In this document: positions 31,502-39,989 of the stretch, one piece after another
How positions within the stretch are numbered: position 1 is the first letter of the stretch
Layout of the letters: every line of letters begins with the position of its first letter
Made by a program: the position numbers and the translations under genes
Assembly: GCA_902510995.1 (NCBI GenBank)
Contig: CABXDL010000010.1
Span: 1 to 40,277, forward strand
Length of the DNA stretch: 40,277 nt
Reading direction: 5' to 3'
From: an uncultured Candidatus Actinomarina sp.
GTDB taxonomy: Bacteria; Actinomycetota; Acidimicrobiia; Actinomarinales; Actinomarinaceae
Notes under the pieces: model-generated
Seen by the model: the letters and a program-made list of their open reading frames with translations, nothing else
The model's database searches: none
Told to the model about the DNA's origin: nothing

Positions 31502-32437
31502 ATGAATAAAATTGACACTATTGAAATTCAGCTATTAAGAAATAACCATATTGAATCTAGGCACAAAATATTAATAACTACAGATACAGATAAGAATGGT
31601 TTTGAATTTTTTCCTCGTTCAGCAATTAAACCATTTCAGATAATACCACTATTACACTTTGCAAAAAAAAATAATTTAACATTCGATAATGAAGAAATTG
31701 CAATTTTTGGTTCATCTCATTCCGGTCAAGAAGAACATGTAGATATTTTAAAAAAAATCTCAGCCAAATATGACATAAAATGGGAAGCAATATATTGCGC
31801 TCCACAGAGACCAATGCATATTAAAACTGCTGATGATTATATTTTAAAAAAGACACCTTTTACTAGTTTAAATAATAATTGCTCTGGGAAACATTTATCA
31901 ATGTTGTTATATTCAAAATTATTAGATATTGATAATTATAATTATCAAAATATTGAACATATTGTTCAACAAAATATACATAAATTCTTTAAAGAAATAT
32001 TTGAGTTAGATGAAATTAAATATGGTATTGATGGCTGTGGTCTCCCAGCAATTTATTTAAATTCTTATTCATTTTTAAAAGGTGTTAAAAATGTTTTAAA
32101 TTCAGAGTATAAAGATTTATGGCAATCTATATTTGATTCTTATAACAGCCATCCTAATTTGGTAGGAGGTGAAAATAGAACTGATACAAATATAATGTTA
32201 AATAGTTATAGCCCACTATTAGCAAAATCAGGAGCAGAAGGAGTATTGTTTGCAACAAATAATGAGTCATCTTTTTTGTTCAAATGTTCCGATGGTAACT
32301 TCCGAGCTGTTGATTTAGTTGCTACTGATGTACTTAATAAACAAAAATATATTAACGAAATTCCTTATACTAAATTAGTAGAAAATTATTCAAAAAATCT
32401 TCAAAACACAGAAGTATATTCATTCAATATCGAATAA
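31502..32437 (+). CDS. Class 3 (Rhizobium etli AnsA-type) L-asparaginase family protein
   Basis: Member of the asparaginase family typified by the R. etli thermolabile enzyme, unrelated to E. coli asparaginases. Conserved residues are Ser40 and Lys43 (RSAIKP), GSSHSGQ near 70-76, Cys127 and Lys130 in NNCSGKH, and Cys179 in DGCGLPA. The last three correspond to the zinc-binding Cys-Lys-Cys set of that enzyme. The expected reaction is asparagine to aspartate and ammonia. Length is 311, slightly below many homologues. It sits between rnc and smc, where mutM is often found in actinobacteria, 4 bases after rnc. Confidence 0.85.
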   Translation: MNKIDTIEIQLLRNNHIESRHKILITTDTDKNGFEFFPRSAIKPFQIIPLLHFAKKNNLTFDNEEIAIFGSSHSGQEEHVDILKKISAKYDIKWEAIYCAPQRPMHIKTADDYILKKTPFTSLNNNCSGKHLSMLLYSKLLDIDNYNYQNIEHIVQQNIHKFFKEIFELDEIKYGIDGCGLPAIYLNSYSFLKGVKNVLNSEYKDLWQSIFDSYNSHPNLVGGENRTDTNIMLNSYSPLLAKSGAEGVLFATNNESSFLFKCSDGNFRAVDLVATDVLNKQKYINEIPYTKLVENYSKNLQNTEVYSFNIE

Positions 32438-32480
32438 AAAATTTGAAAAATTATACATTTTTTTAAATTTTTAGTATTCT

Positions 32481-32486
32481 TATATT
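32481..32486 (+). promoter_or_regulatory. Candidate -10 (TATATT) before smc
   Basis: TATATT lies 15 bases before the smc ATG, with a weak ribosome-binding sequence CAGGG between them. The 64-base gap before smc is otherwise almost pure AT. No good -35 is visible. Confidence 0.3.
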
Positions 32487-32501
32487 AACAACAGGGTAAA
32501 T

Positions 32502-35153
32502 ATGTATTTAAAATCGGTCAATATTAATGGCTTTAAGTCATTTTCAGAAAATACAATAATTGATTTTACAAATAAAGTTAATGTTGTAGTTGGACCTAAT
32601 GGGTCAGGAAAATCAAATGTTGTTGATGCTATTTCATGGGTATTAGGAACTCAAAGCCCTGCTTCTTTAAGAACAAATAAAATGGAAGATGTAATTTTTG
32701 CAGGTACGGAAAAGCTAGCTCAAAAAGGTTTTGCAGAAGTAAATCTTAATTTTGATGTAGATGCTGAAAAATTTAATGGTACTGAAGAAATATCTATTGG
32801 AAGAAAATTATACAGAGACGGTCAATCTGAATATTTTATGAATGGTTTAAATTGCAGATTGCTTGATATACAAGAATTTTTAAGTGATGTTGGGATAGGG
32901 AGACAACAACACACAATAATTTCTCAAGGTCAAATTGCAGAAATATTGAACTCAAAACCAGAAGACCACAGAATAACTATTGAAGAAGCAGCAGGGATAT
33001 TACCTTTCAAATTAAAAAAAGATAAAGCTTTAAGAAGAATAGAATCTGGTGAAAAGGAAATAAAAAGGGCTAAAGACGTATTAAGAGAAATCAAAAAACA
33101 ATTAAAACCATTAAAAGAACAAGCTGAACAAGCAACAATACATGAAAAATCAATAAACGAATTAAAAAATTTAAAAATTAAATTAAATGTTTTAAAATAT
33201 AAAAAAATTATATCTAAAAATAAAAATATACAAGAAAATATTGCAGAAATAAATAAAGAATTAGAACATGTCAATAAATCAATAAAAAATCAAAAAAAAT
33301 TAAAAAATAATATTAATGATAATTTGGGTGAAAATATTTCATTAGGTTCTCTATTTAAAGATTTTTCAAATAATCTTTTTAATAATTCAGAAAAAATAAA
33401 GAATATTGCTCAAATTGCAAATGAACGTATAGATAATTTAGAACTCTCACAATTAAAGTATCAAAAGGAAAAAGATAACAATAAGAAAAAAATATTAGAT
33501 AATTCAAATACAGTATCTTCATTATCAAGTCAATTAATAATAAAAAAGAACAACCTTAAAGAAAAATCATTTAAGCTTGAAACTCTAAATAATGAATTAT
33601 TAGATCTAGTTAAAAAGCAATCTTTAAATATTGAAATAAATGAAGCATTAATTCAAAATGAAATTAAAAATATAAATGAGTATTTAGGTGAAATACAAAC
33701 AAATTATAAAAATAACACAAAAAATATAAATAATTTAATTGAAGATAAAAAAACATCTGAAGAATTAATAACAAATCATGAAAACGTTTTAAAAATTAAT
33801 GATGTCAATAATAAAAGTTTTGAAGATATTAAAAATAAAATATTTTCAGTTATTAATAGGGAAATGCATAATATAAAACAAACAAATGAAAAAGATTTAA
33901 ATATAACAGAATCTAAAAAAGTTATTCTAGACCAAAAAACCGAACAATTAAAATTAATAACTGATAAAGATGATTTTAAAGAAGAATTAAGAATACAAAA
34001 AAATAAAATTGAATTAGAAATTCAAACAATTGAAAAAGAAGTATCAACTCTTTCAAACCAAATAATATCGATTACTGAAAAAATTAAATACTTAAACGAT
34101 GACAATAAAAAATTAAGTGACAGTTTGAGTATTAATAATGTAAGTACATATATTGAAAAAATTAATAAATTGAATGAAATTTCTGTTTCTACTTCAAAAA
34201 TATTTAAACAACTAAAGGATTCTTCTGAATTACTAAGAGAATCTGCAGAAAAATTTGATAACAAGTACGGTGATAACAATAAGAATATTCAAAAAATAGA
34301 AAGTCAAATCGAAAACTTTAATAGTAAATATTACCAACTAAATGATCAAAAAAATAAATTTCTTATACAAGAATCAGAATATTCAAATGAGAGTCTTACT
34401 CATTATTCATATTTAACAAATATTGAAGGTCTAACTCTTGATGAAATTAATAATTATGAAGTAGAGAACGAGGAAGAAAGTGATCTTATAATAAACATAA
34501 AAAAATGTGAGAGTACAATTGAAAAAATTGGTGTAGTAAATTATCTAGCAAAAGAAGATTATAATTCTTTATCTAAAAGACACGAAGAAATACAAAATTC
34601 TATTGAAGATTTATTATTAACTAAAAAAGAACTCAATTCTCATATAAAACAAATAGAAAATGAAATTGTATTTAGAATTGATTCCTCCTTTAATTCAATC
34701 TCTGTTAATTTTTCTGAAATATTTGAAAAATTGTTTCCCGGAGGTGTTGGTTCACTTCAGTTAACAAATAAAGATAATTTGTTAGAAACAGGTATTGAAA
34801 TTAGTGTTCAACCACGAGGAAAAAAAGTTAAAAAACTTAGTTTATTATCAGGAGGGGAAAGGTCACTAGCTGCTATCGCATTTTTATTTGCTATATTCAA
34901 ATCATTCCCAAGTCCTTTTTATATATTAGATGAAGTTGAAGCAGCTCTTGACGATGCTAATTTACATAGAATGATTGATTTACTTGACTATCTAAAGAAT
35001 GACGCACAATTTGTTATTGTTACACACCAACAACAAACTATGCATGCAGGCGATATTTTATATGGGGTTACTATGGAACCAGGATCTGGATCTAGAATAT
35101 TTATAAAGACAAAGGAAGATTTTGAGTCTTTAGTATCAAAGGAAGTGAATTAA
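32502..35153 (+). CDS. smc: SMC chromosome-segregation ATPase without a recognisable hinge
   Basis: Structural-maintenance-of-chromosomes ATPase. Walker A is GPNGSGKS at 31-38. The Q-loop/lever region GIGRQQHTIISQGQIAEILN is at 131-150, with EEAAGI at 161-166. The C-terminal head has the signature LLSGGERS (781-788) and Walker B YILDEVEAALDD (807-818), and the H-loop is IVTHQQQ. Between the heads (about 175-720) the sequence is Lys/Asn/Glu/Ile-rich coiled coil with only about six glycines in 475 residues. I cannot find the ~150-residue globular hinge expected mid-way, nor a Rad50-type CxxC zinc hook. The total of 883 residues is well below the usual ~1150-1200. The rnc-smc neighbourhood marks it as the chromosomal smc. 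ScpA/ScpB genes are not in the window. Head assignment is certain; absence of a hinge is by eye. Confidence 0.9.
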   Translation: MYLKSVNINGFKSFSENTIIDFTNKVNVVVGPNGSGKSNVVDAISWVLGTQSPASLRTNKMEDVIFAGTEKLAQKGFAEVNLNFDVDAEKFNGTEEISIGRKLYRDGQSEYFMNGLNCRLLDIQEFLSDVGIGRQQHTIISQGQIAEILNSKPEDHRITIEEAAGILPFKLKKDKALRRIESGEKEIKRAKDVLREIKKQLKPLKEQAEQATIHEKSINELKNLKIKLNVLKYKKIISKNKNIQENIAEINKELEHVNKSIKNQKKLKNNINDNLGENISLGSLFKDFSNNLFNNSEKIKNIAQIANERIDNLELSQLKYQKEKDNNKKKILDNSNTVSSLSSQLIIKKNNLKEKSFKLETLNNELLDLVKKQSLNIEINEALIQNEIKNINEYLGEIQTNYKNNTKNINNLIEDKKTSEELITNHENVLKINDVNNKSFEDIKNKIFSVINREMHNIKQTNEKDLNITESKKVILDQKTEQLKLITDKDDFKEELRIQKNKIELEIQTIEKEVSTLSNQIISITEKIKYLNDDNKKLSDSLSINNVSTYIEKINKLNEISVSTSKIFKQLKDSSELLRESAEKFDNKYGDNNKNIQKIESQIENFNSKYYQLNDQKNKFLIQESEYSNESLTHYSYLTNIEGLTLDEINNYEVENEEESDLIINIKKCESTIEKIGVVNYLAKEDYNSLSKRHEEIQNSIEDLLLTKKELNSHIKQIENEIVFRIDSSFNSISVNFSEIFEKLFPGGVGSLQLTNKDNLLETGIEISVQPRGKKVKKLSLLSGGERSLAAIAFLFAIFKSFPSPFYILDEVEAALDDANLHRMIDLLDYLKNDAQFVIVTHQQQTMHAGDILYGVTMEPGSGSRIFIKTKEDFESLVSKEVN

Positions 35154-35543
35154 ATGTCAGAAATAGATGAAAAATTAGCTAAATTAGCAACCGAAGCTGG
35201 AAAAAAAGCATATGCTCCTTATTCAAATTTTCGAGTTGGAGCTGCATTAGTAACCGATTCAGGAAATATATATACAGGTTGCAATATAGAAAATGCAGCA
35301 TATCCAGCAGCAGTTTGTGGTGAAGATGTTGCAGTATTTAAAGCTATTTCTGAAGGTGAAACTAAAATAGATACTATTGCGGTAGCTTGTATTGATGCTA
35401 AATCGGATACAGCATTATTTCCTTGTGGAGTATCTAGACAAAGATTATCTGAATTTAATACAGAATCAGTAATAGTTGTAGATAAAAAAGGTTATAAAAA
35501 ATATTCGTTTAGTGAAATATTGCCATTTGATTTTAAATTTTAA
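35154..35543 (+). CDS. cdd: Cytidine deaminase-like protein with an altered zinc site
   Basis: Cytidine/deoxycytidine deaminase fold of 129 residues. APYSNFRVGAAL (21-32) and GCNIENAAYPAAVCGEDVAVF (42-62) hold the first zinc ligand Cys55 and catalytic Glu57. The second zinc motif reads PCGVSRQ: Cys91 is present, but the position of the third ligand is Ser94 (codon TCT at 35433-35435) where active enzymes have PCGxCRQ. TCT differs from TGT by one base, so a recent point change or read error is possible; otherwise metal binding is altered or activity lost. The ATG directly follows the smc stop codon with AAGGAAG upstream. Upp, DeoB and PunA encoded at 37239-39872 belong to the same salvage pathway. 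The 3' end abuts etfA. Confidence 0.85.
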   Translation: MSEIDEKLAKLATEAGKKAYAPYSNFRVGAALVTDSGNIYTGCNIENAAYPAAVCGEDVAVFKAISEGETKIDTIAVACIDAKSDTALFPCGVSRQRLSEFNTESVIVVDKKGYKKYSFSEILPFDFKF

Positions 35544-36467
35544 TTATAGATTTTCAATTAATTTAGGAATCACTGATAAAGTATCACCAACAATTCCTAA
35601 ATCTGAAATTTGAAAAATAGGAGCTTCTTCGTCTTTATTGATTGCAATAATATATTTTGAATCTTTCATGCCTACTTGATGTTGTGTAGCTCCAGAAATA
35701 CCACATGCTATATATACATCCGGTTTAACTGTTTTTCCTGTTTGACCTACTTGATTTGAATAAGGCATCCACCCAGCATCAACAATAGCTCTGGTACCAC
35801 CAATTGCTGCGTTTAATTTACTTGCTAAATCTTCTATTAATTTCAAATTACTAGCTTCAACCATTCCTCTTCCTGCAGAAATTACTATTTTTGAATCTTC
35901 TAATTGAGGTCCAGTTTTTTCTTCAATATGTACATCAAATACATCTAATGAGTATTCATTCTCTGCTACATCTATAGTTTCAAAATTATCATTGAGTGTT
36001 ACTTCTGTTTGATCAAAAGATTTAGGTCTTATAAGTATAAAATTAATATCAGAAGTAAGTTTTGTTATATATTCGCTTTCACCACCATTAATAGAATTAA
36101 TAGTTTTTATTTCATTATTATCAATTTCAAAATTAATAACATTTGAAACGGGACTAGTTTTATAATCTACAGAAAGGAAAGCGATAATATCTCTACCAAT
36201 GTAACTAGAATTAGATAAAACAAGTCCTATTTCTTTTTCATTAATAAATTTTTTAATTTCATTTGCACAATTAAATAAATTAAGTTTATTTGAACTTGAT
36301 TTCAAATATAAATTTGAAAAAGAATCACTACCAATATTTGTTACATCTGCATTGCCAACAGTAATTACTGAAAAGTCTAAATTTAATACTTTAATTTTAG
36401 AAATTATTTCTAAAGTACCAGAACTTAATTCATCATTTACTATTTCTCCAATTACTAATGTTTTCAT
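35544..36467 (-). CDS. etfA: Electron transfer flavoprotein alpha subunit
   Basis: Alpha subunit of ETF, which collects electrons from acyl-CoA dehydrogenases and passes them to the respiratory chain. The C-terminal FAD-binding half is clear: ISAGRGMVEASNL near 196, AIGGTRAIVDAGWMPYSNQVGQTGKTVKPDVYIACGISGATQH region near 215-260, and DLGIVGD close to the end. The 307-residue length is normal. It overlaps etfB by 4 bases and abuts the convergent cytidine deaminase gene with no spacer. Likely partners in the window are the two acyl-CoA dehydrogenases at 3524 and 11243. Confidence 0.95.
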   Translation of the reverse strand: MKTLVIGEIVNDELSSGTLEIISKIKVLNLDFSVITVGNADVTNIGSDSFSNLYLKSSSNKLNLFNCANEIKKFINEKEIGLVLSNSSYIGRDIIAFLSVDYKTSPVSNVINFEIDNNEIKTINSINGGESEYITKLTSDINFILIRPKSFDQTEVTLNDNFETIDVAENEYSLDVFDVHIEEKTGPQLEDSKIVISAGRGMVEASNLKLIEDLASKLNAAIGGTRAIVDAGWMPYSNQVGQTGKTVKPDVYIACGISGATQHQVGMKDSKYIIAINKDEEAPIFQISDLGIVGDTLSVIPKLIENL

Positions 36468-37213
36468 AATGCTTTAATTTCCTTTAATTTATCAAGAATT
36501 ACTTGATAAGCTTCACCTTCGTCAGTTATTTTTTCGCCGTCTTTACTGCTTGATATATCGTTAAGCTCGTTAAATTCCATATTTTGATCAATGTTAAAAT
36601 CAATATCATTAATTGAAATAATGTTAACTTCTTTATTTTTTGCAGCCATAATATCTTTAAAATTTGGATATCTTGGCTCTACACCACTAGCTGTAACAGA
36701 TATAACACATTTTTCTGGTAGTTTAATTTTTTCTGAACCCTCAATTGTTTGGCGAGTTAATGTTACATCATTATCAATTTCAATATTTTTAACATAAGAA
36801 ATACAAGGTATATTTAAAATTCTTGATACTTGTTGTGGAACGACACCAGCATAACCATCAGTTGATTCTGTACCAAAAATAACAATATCAGCCTCTACAT
36901 TTTTTGCTAGTTCACTTAGAACGTTTGATGTCATTAGTGAATTTGCTCCTATTAAAGTTTCATCTTCTAAAACTAAAGCTTTATCAGGGCCCATTTGTAA
37001 TGCTTGTTGGATTCCTTTTTGTGTTCCAATTTTTGTCATTGAAATTACAGTTACTTCAGCATCGTATTTTTCTTTTAAAAGTAAAGCAACTTCTATACCG
37101 TATCTATCAGTATCATCAAGTACTTGTTCTTCTGGTCTTATTACATTTCCGTTTGAATACTCTATAGGGTTAGCTGGATCAGGAATTTGTTTTGCACACA
37201 CTGCTATTTTCAT
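36464..37213 (-). CDS. etfB: Electron transfer flavoprotein beta subunit
   Basis: Beta subunit of ETF, binding AMP and docking the acyl-CoA dehydrogenase partner. The N-terminus MKIAVCAKQIPDPANPIEY is typical. EQVLDDTDRYGIEVALLLKEKY, FGTESTDGYAGVVPQQVSRIL and VTASGVEPRYPNFKDIMAAKNK (the recognition-loop region) follow in order. The 249-residue length is normal. A TATAAT lies only 3 bases before the ATG on the minus strand (37217-37222), and no Shine-Dalgarno sequence is present. The gene is first of the etfBA pair, separated by 25 bases from punA. Confidence 0.95.
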   Translation of the reverse strand: MKIAVCAKQIPDPANPIEYSNGNVIRPEEQVLDDTDRYGIEVALLLKEKYDAEVTVISMTKIGTQKGIQQALQMGPDKALVLEDETLIGANSLMTSNVLSELAKNVEADIVIFGTESTDGYAGVVPQQVSRILNIPCISYVKNIEIDNDVTLTRQTIEGSEKIKLPEKCVISVTASGVEPRYPNFKDIMAAKNKEVNIISINDIDFNIDQNMEFNELNDISSSKDGEKITDEGEAYQVILDKLKEIKAL

Positions 37214-37216
37214 AAG

Positions 37217-37222
37217 ATTATA
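37217..37222 (-). promoter_or_regulatory. TATAAT -10-like box just before etfB
   Basis: A perfect TATAAT on the minus strand ends 3 bases before the etfB ATG, closer than the 5-7 bases at other leaderless candidates here. A start at the usual distance would fall inside the start codon or one codon later, so its role is uncertain. Confidence 0.3.
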
Positions 37223-37238
37223 TTTTAATAAGGTTATT

Positions 37239-38063
37239 TTAAATAGATAAGTTAATTTCTATTAAAAATTTTTCCATAAAATTTTGTAGTTTATCTTTAG
37301 ACATTTCTGCTATTTCAATTACTTCATCGTGAGAAAGAGGTTCTTTACTAATTCCTGCAGCTAAGTTCGTAACAAGAGAAAATGCTGAAACTTTTATTCC
37401 AGAATGCCTAGCAACAATAGCTTCTGGAACTGTTGACATGCCAACTAAATCAGCTCCTATAATCTTTGCAAAATTTACTTCAGAAGGTGTTTCATAAGTT
37501 GGTCCAGTAAACCATGCATATATACCATCCTTATATTGAAACAAATTTTTACTTATCTTTCGCGCTAATTCTCTGAGGTTTTCATTATAAACTTCAGTCA
37601 TATCGGGGAATCGTGGTCCCAATTCATCTAAATTTTTACCAATAAGAGGATTGTTACCAGTTAAATTAATATGATCCTTTATATTTATAATATCTCCAGG
37701 CTCATAATTTTCAGAAATTCCTCCAGCAGCATTAGTTAATACAAGTGTTTTAATACCTAAGTCAGCTAAAACTCTTGTTGGTAATACAATATCTTTTATA
37801 TCGTACCCTTCGTAGTAATGAGCTCTTCCTGATAAAATTGCAGTTAATTTATCACCAAATTTTACTATTGATAAATTTCCTGAGTGACCTTGGACTGAGG
37901 GTTTTATAAAATGAGGTACTTCGGAATAATCAAAAGAATAAATTTTTTCAAATTTCTCTTCAAACCCACCCATGCCAGATCCTAGTATTATTCCAGAGTG
38001 GATTGTTTGATATTCTATAGACTTTTTTATAAAGTCGGATGATTCTTTTATTTTTTTATACAT
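37239..38063 (-). CDS. punA: Purine-nucleoside phosphorylase (trimeric, class II type)
   Basis: Phosphorolyses guanosine/inosine-type nucleosides to base plus (deoxy)ribose 1-phosphate. GSGMGGFEEKF near residue 28 holds the phosphate-binding Ser/Gly. The HSGNLSIVKFG block follows, then SGRAHYYEGYD near 80, LVLTNAAGGI near 110, and WFTGPTYETPSEV near 183 with GADLVGMSTVPEAIVARH and SLVTNLAAGI after it. These match human/mycobacterial-type PNPs. The 274-residue length fits. It follows deoB by 14 bases, completing an upp-deoB-punA operon in which DeoB interconverts the sugar 1-phosphate released here. Confidence 0.95.
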   Translation of the reverse strand: MYKKIKESSDFIKKSIEYQTIHSGIILGSGMGGFEEKFEKIYSFDYSEVPHFIKPSVQGHSGNLSIVKFGDKLTAILSGRAHYYEGYDIKDIVLPTRVLADLGIKTLVLTNAAGGISENYEPGDIINIKDHINLTGNNPLIGKNLDELGPRFPDMTEVYNENLRELARKISKNLFQYKDGIYAWFTGPTYETPSEVNFAKIIGADLVGMSTVPEAIVARHSGIKVSAFSLVTNLAAGISKEPLSHDEVIEIAEMSKDKLQNFMEKFLIEINLSI

Positions 38064-38077
38064 ATTTAAAGACTACT

Positions 38078-39241
38078 CTATTTTTCTTTAATTTCTTCTA
38101 GAAAACTGTCACCATGAAATATATTTTGAAGACCAAAAAAATCAGATATTGATGCTGCAATGACAGAAAAAGTATTTTTTTCACCAATGTTATTGCTTTC
38201 GATGTTGTTTTTATAAGCAACTAAAGGTACATACTCTCTAGAGTGATCAGTTTTACCATCTGTTGGATCAGTTCCATGATCGCCAGTTAATATTAACAAA
38301 TCATTATCATCTAAAATTTGTAAAAGCTTTTCAAGATTTTGATCTATTATCTTTAATCCCTCATAGTACCCTTCTGGATCTTCTCTATGTCCGTACAACA
38401 TATCAAGATCTACTAAATTAATAAAATAAAAATCATATAAACCTTCAGAATAAGATCTAATCAAAGTATTTAAACCGTCTTGATCTCCTTCGGTATGTAT
38501 AGACTCATCTAAATATTTTTCGCCAAATAGATCGCTTATTTTTCCTATTCCCAAGGTTTTAAATTTATTTTTATTAAGGTAACTAAGTATTGTTTCACCT
38601 GGTGGGATTATCCCAAAATCTTTCCTGTCGTAAGTTCTTTCGAAATTTTTAGGATTACCTTTAAAAGGTCTTGCTATAACTCTTCCAATATTGTAATCGT
38701 TACAAACAACCCTTGCTGCTTCACAAACTTCATAGAGTGTTTTTAGGTTTATTACTTCTTCATGAGCGGCTATTTGAAAAACAGAATCACCTGAAGTGTA
38801 AAGGATTAGTTTTTTACTAGCTATATGTTCCTCACCAAGATTATTTATAATTTCTGTACCTGAAGCGTGGAAGTTTCCTATAAATTCGTAACCTGTTGCC
38901 TTAGATACTCTATCTACAATTTCTTCAGGAAAACCATCAGGAAATATATTAAAATCTTTCTCACTTATTAAGCCAGCTATTTCCCAATGACCGGTAGTTG
39001 AATCATTGCCTTTCGATTTTTCAGCTAATTTCCCTACTGTTGCAATATATTGACTCGAATCTAACCCATTAATTTCTGTAATATCACCAAATCCAAGTTT
39101 ATTAAATGTTGGTAAATTAAGTTCTCCGATAACTTTTGAAACATTTCCAAAAGTATTGCTTTTTTCATCACCAAAGGAAATAGCATCAGGTGAAGCTCCA
39201 ACACCTAAAGAATCAATAACAATTAATATACATTTTTTCAT
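38078..39241 (-). CDS. deoB: Phosphopentomutase
   Basis: Interconverts (deoxy)ribose 1- and 5-phosphates, linking nucleoside phosphorolysis to the pentose pathway. Alkaline-phosphatase-like fold with the N-terminal metal ligand Asp in IVIDSLGVGASPDA. The phosphorylated Thr lies in GNDSTTGHWEIAG near 80, and the C-terminal metal-binding motifs are FINLVDLDMLYGHRED and LTGDHGTDPTDGKTDHSREYVPL. The 387-residue length is normal. It lies 10 bases after upp and 14 before punA. Confidence 0.96.
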   Translation of the reverse strand: MKKCILIVIDSLGVGASPDAISFGDEKSNTFGNVSKVIGELNLPTFNKLGFGDITEINGLDSSQYIATVGKLAEKSKGNDSTTGHWEIAGLISEKDFNIFPDGFPEEIVDRVSKATGYEFIGNFHASGTEIINNLGEEHIASKKLILYTSGDSVFQIAAHEEVINLKTLYEVCEAARVVCNDYNIGRVIARPFKGNPKNFERTYDRKDFGIIPPGETILSYLNKNKFKTLGIGKISDLFGEKYLDESIHTEGDQDGLNTLIRSYSEGLYDFYFINLVDLDMLYGHREDPEGYYEGLKIIDQNLEKLLQILDDNDLLILTGDHGTDPTDGKTDHSREYVPLVAYKNNIESNNIGEKNTFSVIAASISDFFGLQNIFHGDSFLEEIKEK

Positions 39242-39251
39242 TCTTTAGTAA

Positions 39252-39872
39252 TTAAGTAGTTCCAAAAAGTCTATCACCCATATCTCCAAGACCAGGAACT
39301 ATATACCAATTATCATTAAGTTTTTCATCTATAGATGCAGTAATCAAAGTTATATCATGGTGTTTATCTTTAATTAATTCAATTCCTTCAGGTGCAGCAA
39401 TAACTGTTAGAGCATGAATATTTTTTGGGTTATATTTTTTGACGGTATCAATAGCAAATGATAGAGATCCACCAGTTGCAAGCATAGGTTCTAAGATAAA
39501 TACATTCTTATCTTTCAAATCTGGTAATTTTTCATAATAATTTTCTGGCTTAGCTGTATCTTCGTTTCTCTGCACACCTATATACCCAAAAGAAACATTT
39601 GGTATTAAATCTTTTACTCCGTCTACTAACCCTAATCCTGCTCTTAAAACAGAAATTGCAACAGAATTATTTTCGATTTCATACCCTTTAGTTTTAACTA
39701 AGGGTGTTTCTATTTCTACATTTTTAAGTGAAAGGTGTTGAGTTGCTTCTACAGCTAAAAGATATGATAATTTTGAAGCTGATATTCTAAATGTGTCAAA
39801 ATCAGTATTTTTATCTCTTAATATAGATAAATAATGATCCTTAAGTGGATGTGATAATTCAATAAGTTCCAT
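39252..39872 (-). CDS. upp: Uracil phosphoribosyltransferase
   Basis: Salvages uracil to UMP with PRPP. The family blocks are VAISVLRAGLGLVDGV near 70, the PRPP-binding stretch VFILEPMLATGGSLSFAIDTVKK near 125-147, and the uracil-binding C-terminus YIVPGLGDMGDRLFGTT. The 206-residue length is normal. It is first in the upp-deoB-punA salvage operon. No clear Shine-Dalgarno sequence precedes the ATG. It is divergent from rpsP across 117 bases. Confidence 0.96.
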   Translation of the reverse strand: MELIELSHPLKDHYLSILRDKNTDFDTFRISASKLSYLLAVEATQHLSLKNVEIETPLVKTKGYEIENNSVAISVLRAGLGLVDGVKDLIPNVSFGYIGVQRNEDTAKPENYYEKLPDLKDKNVFILEPMLATGGSLSFAIDTVKKYNPKNIHALTVIAAPEGIELIKDKHHDITLITASIDEKLNDNWYIVPGLGDMGDRLFGTT

Positions 39873-39957
39873 ATAAAGATAGACTACATTATTTAATAAT
39901 TCATTTCTACCTTTAATTATTTATTGATATTATATTTAAAGTTCAATAAAGAACATT

Positions 39958-39963
39958 GATAAT
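39958..39963 (+). promoter_or_regulatory. Candidate -10 (GATAAT) for rpsP
   Basis: GATAAT at 39958-39963 lies 26 bases before the rpsP ATG, leaving room for a short leader with AAGGAA (39980-39985). A small inverted repeat GTTC-AATAAA-GAAC (39941-39954) lies just upstream. The -35 is poor. Confidence 0.3.
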
Positions 39964-39989
39964 AATTTAAGGTTTAAATAAGGAAACTA

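Noticed and set aside
32437-32472. AAAAATTT / AAATTTTT inverted repeat after the asparaginase gene as a terminator
   Set aside because: The stem is only A-T pairs in nearly pure AT sequence, so it would be unstable and is expected by chance.
32502-35153. Reading the short SMC as Rad50/SbcC
   Set aside because: No CxxC zinc hook, no SbcD/Mre11 neighbour, and the LSGGERS and head motifs with the rnc-smc context are those of SMC.
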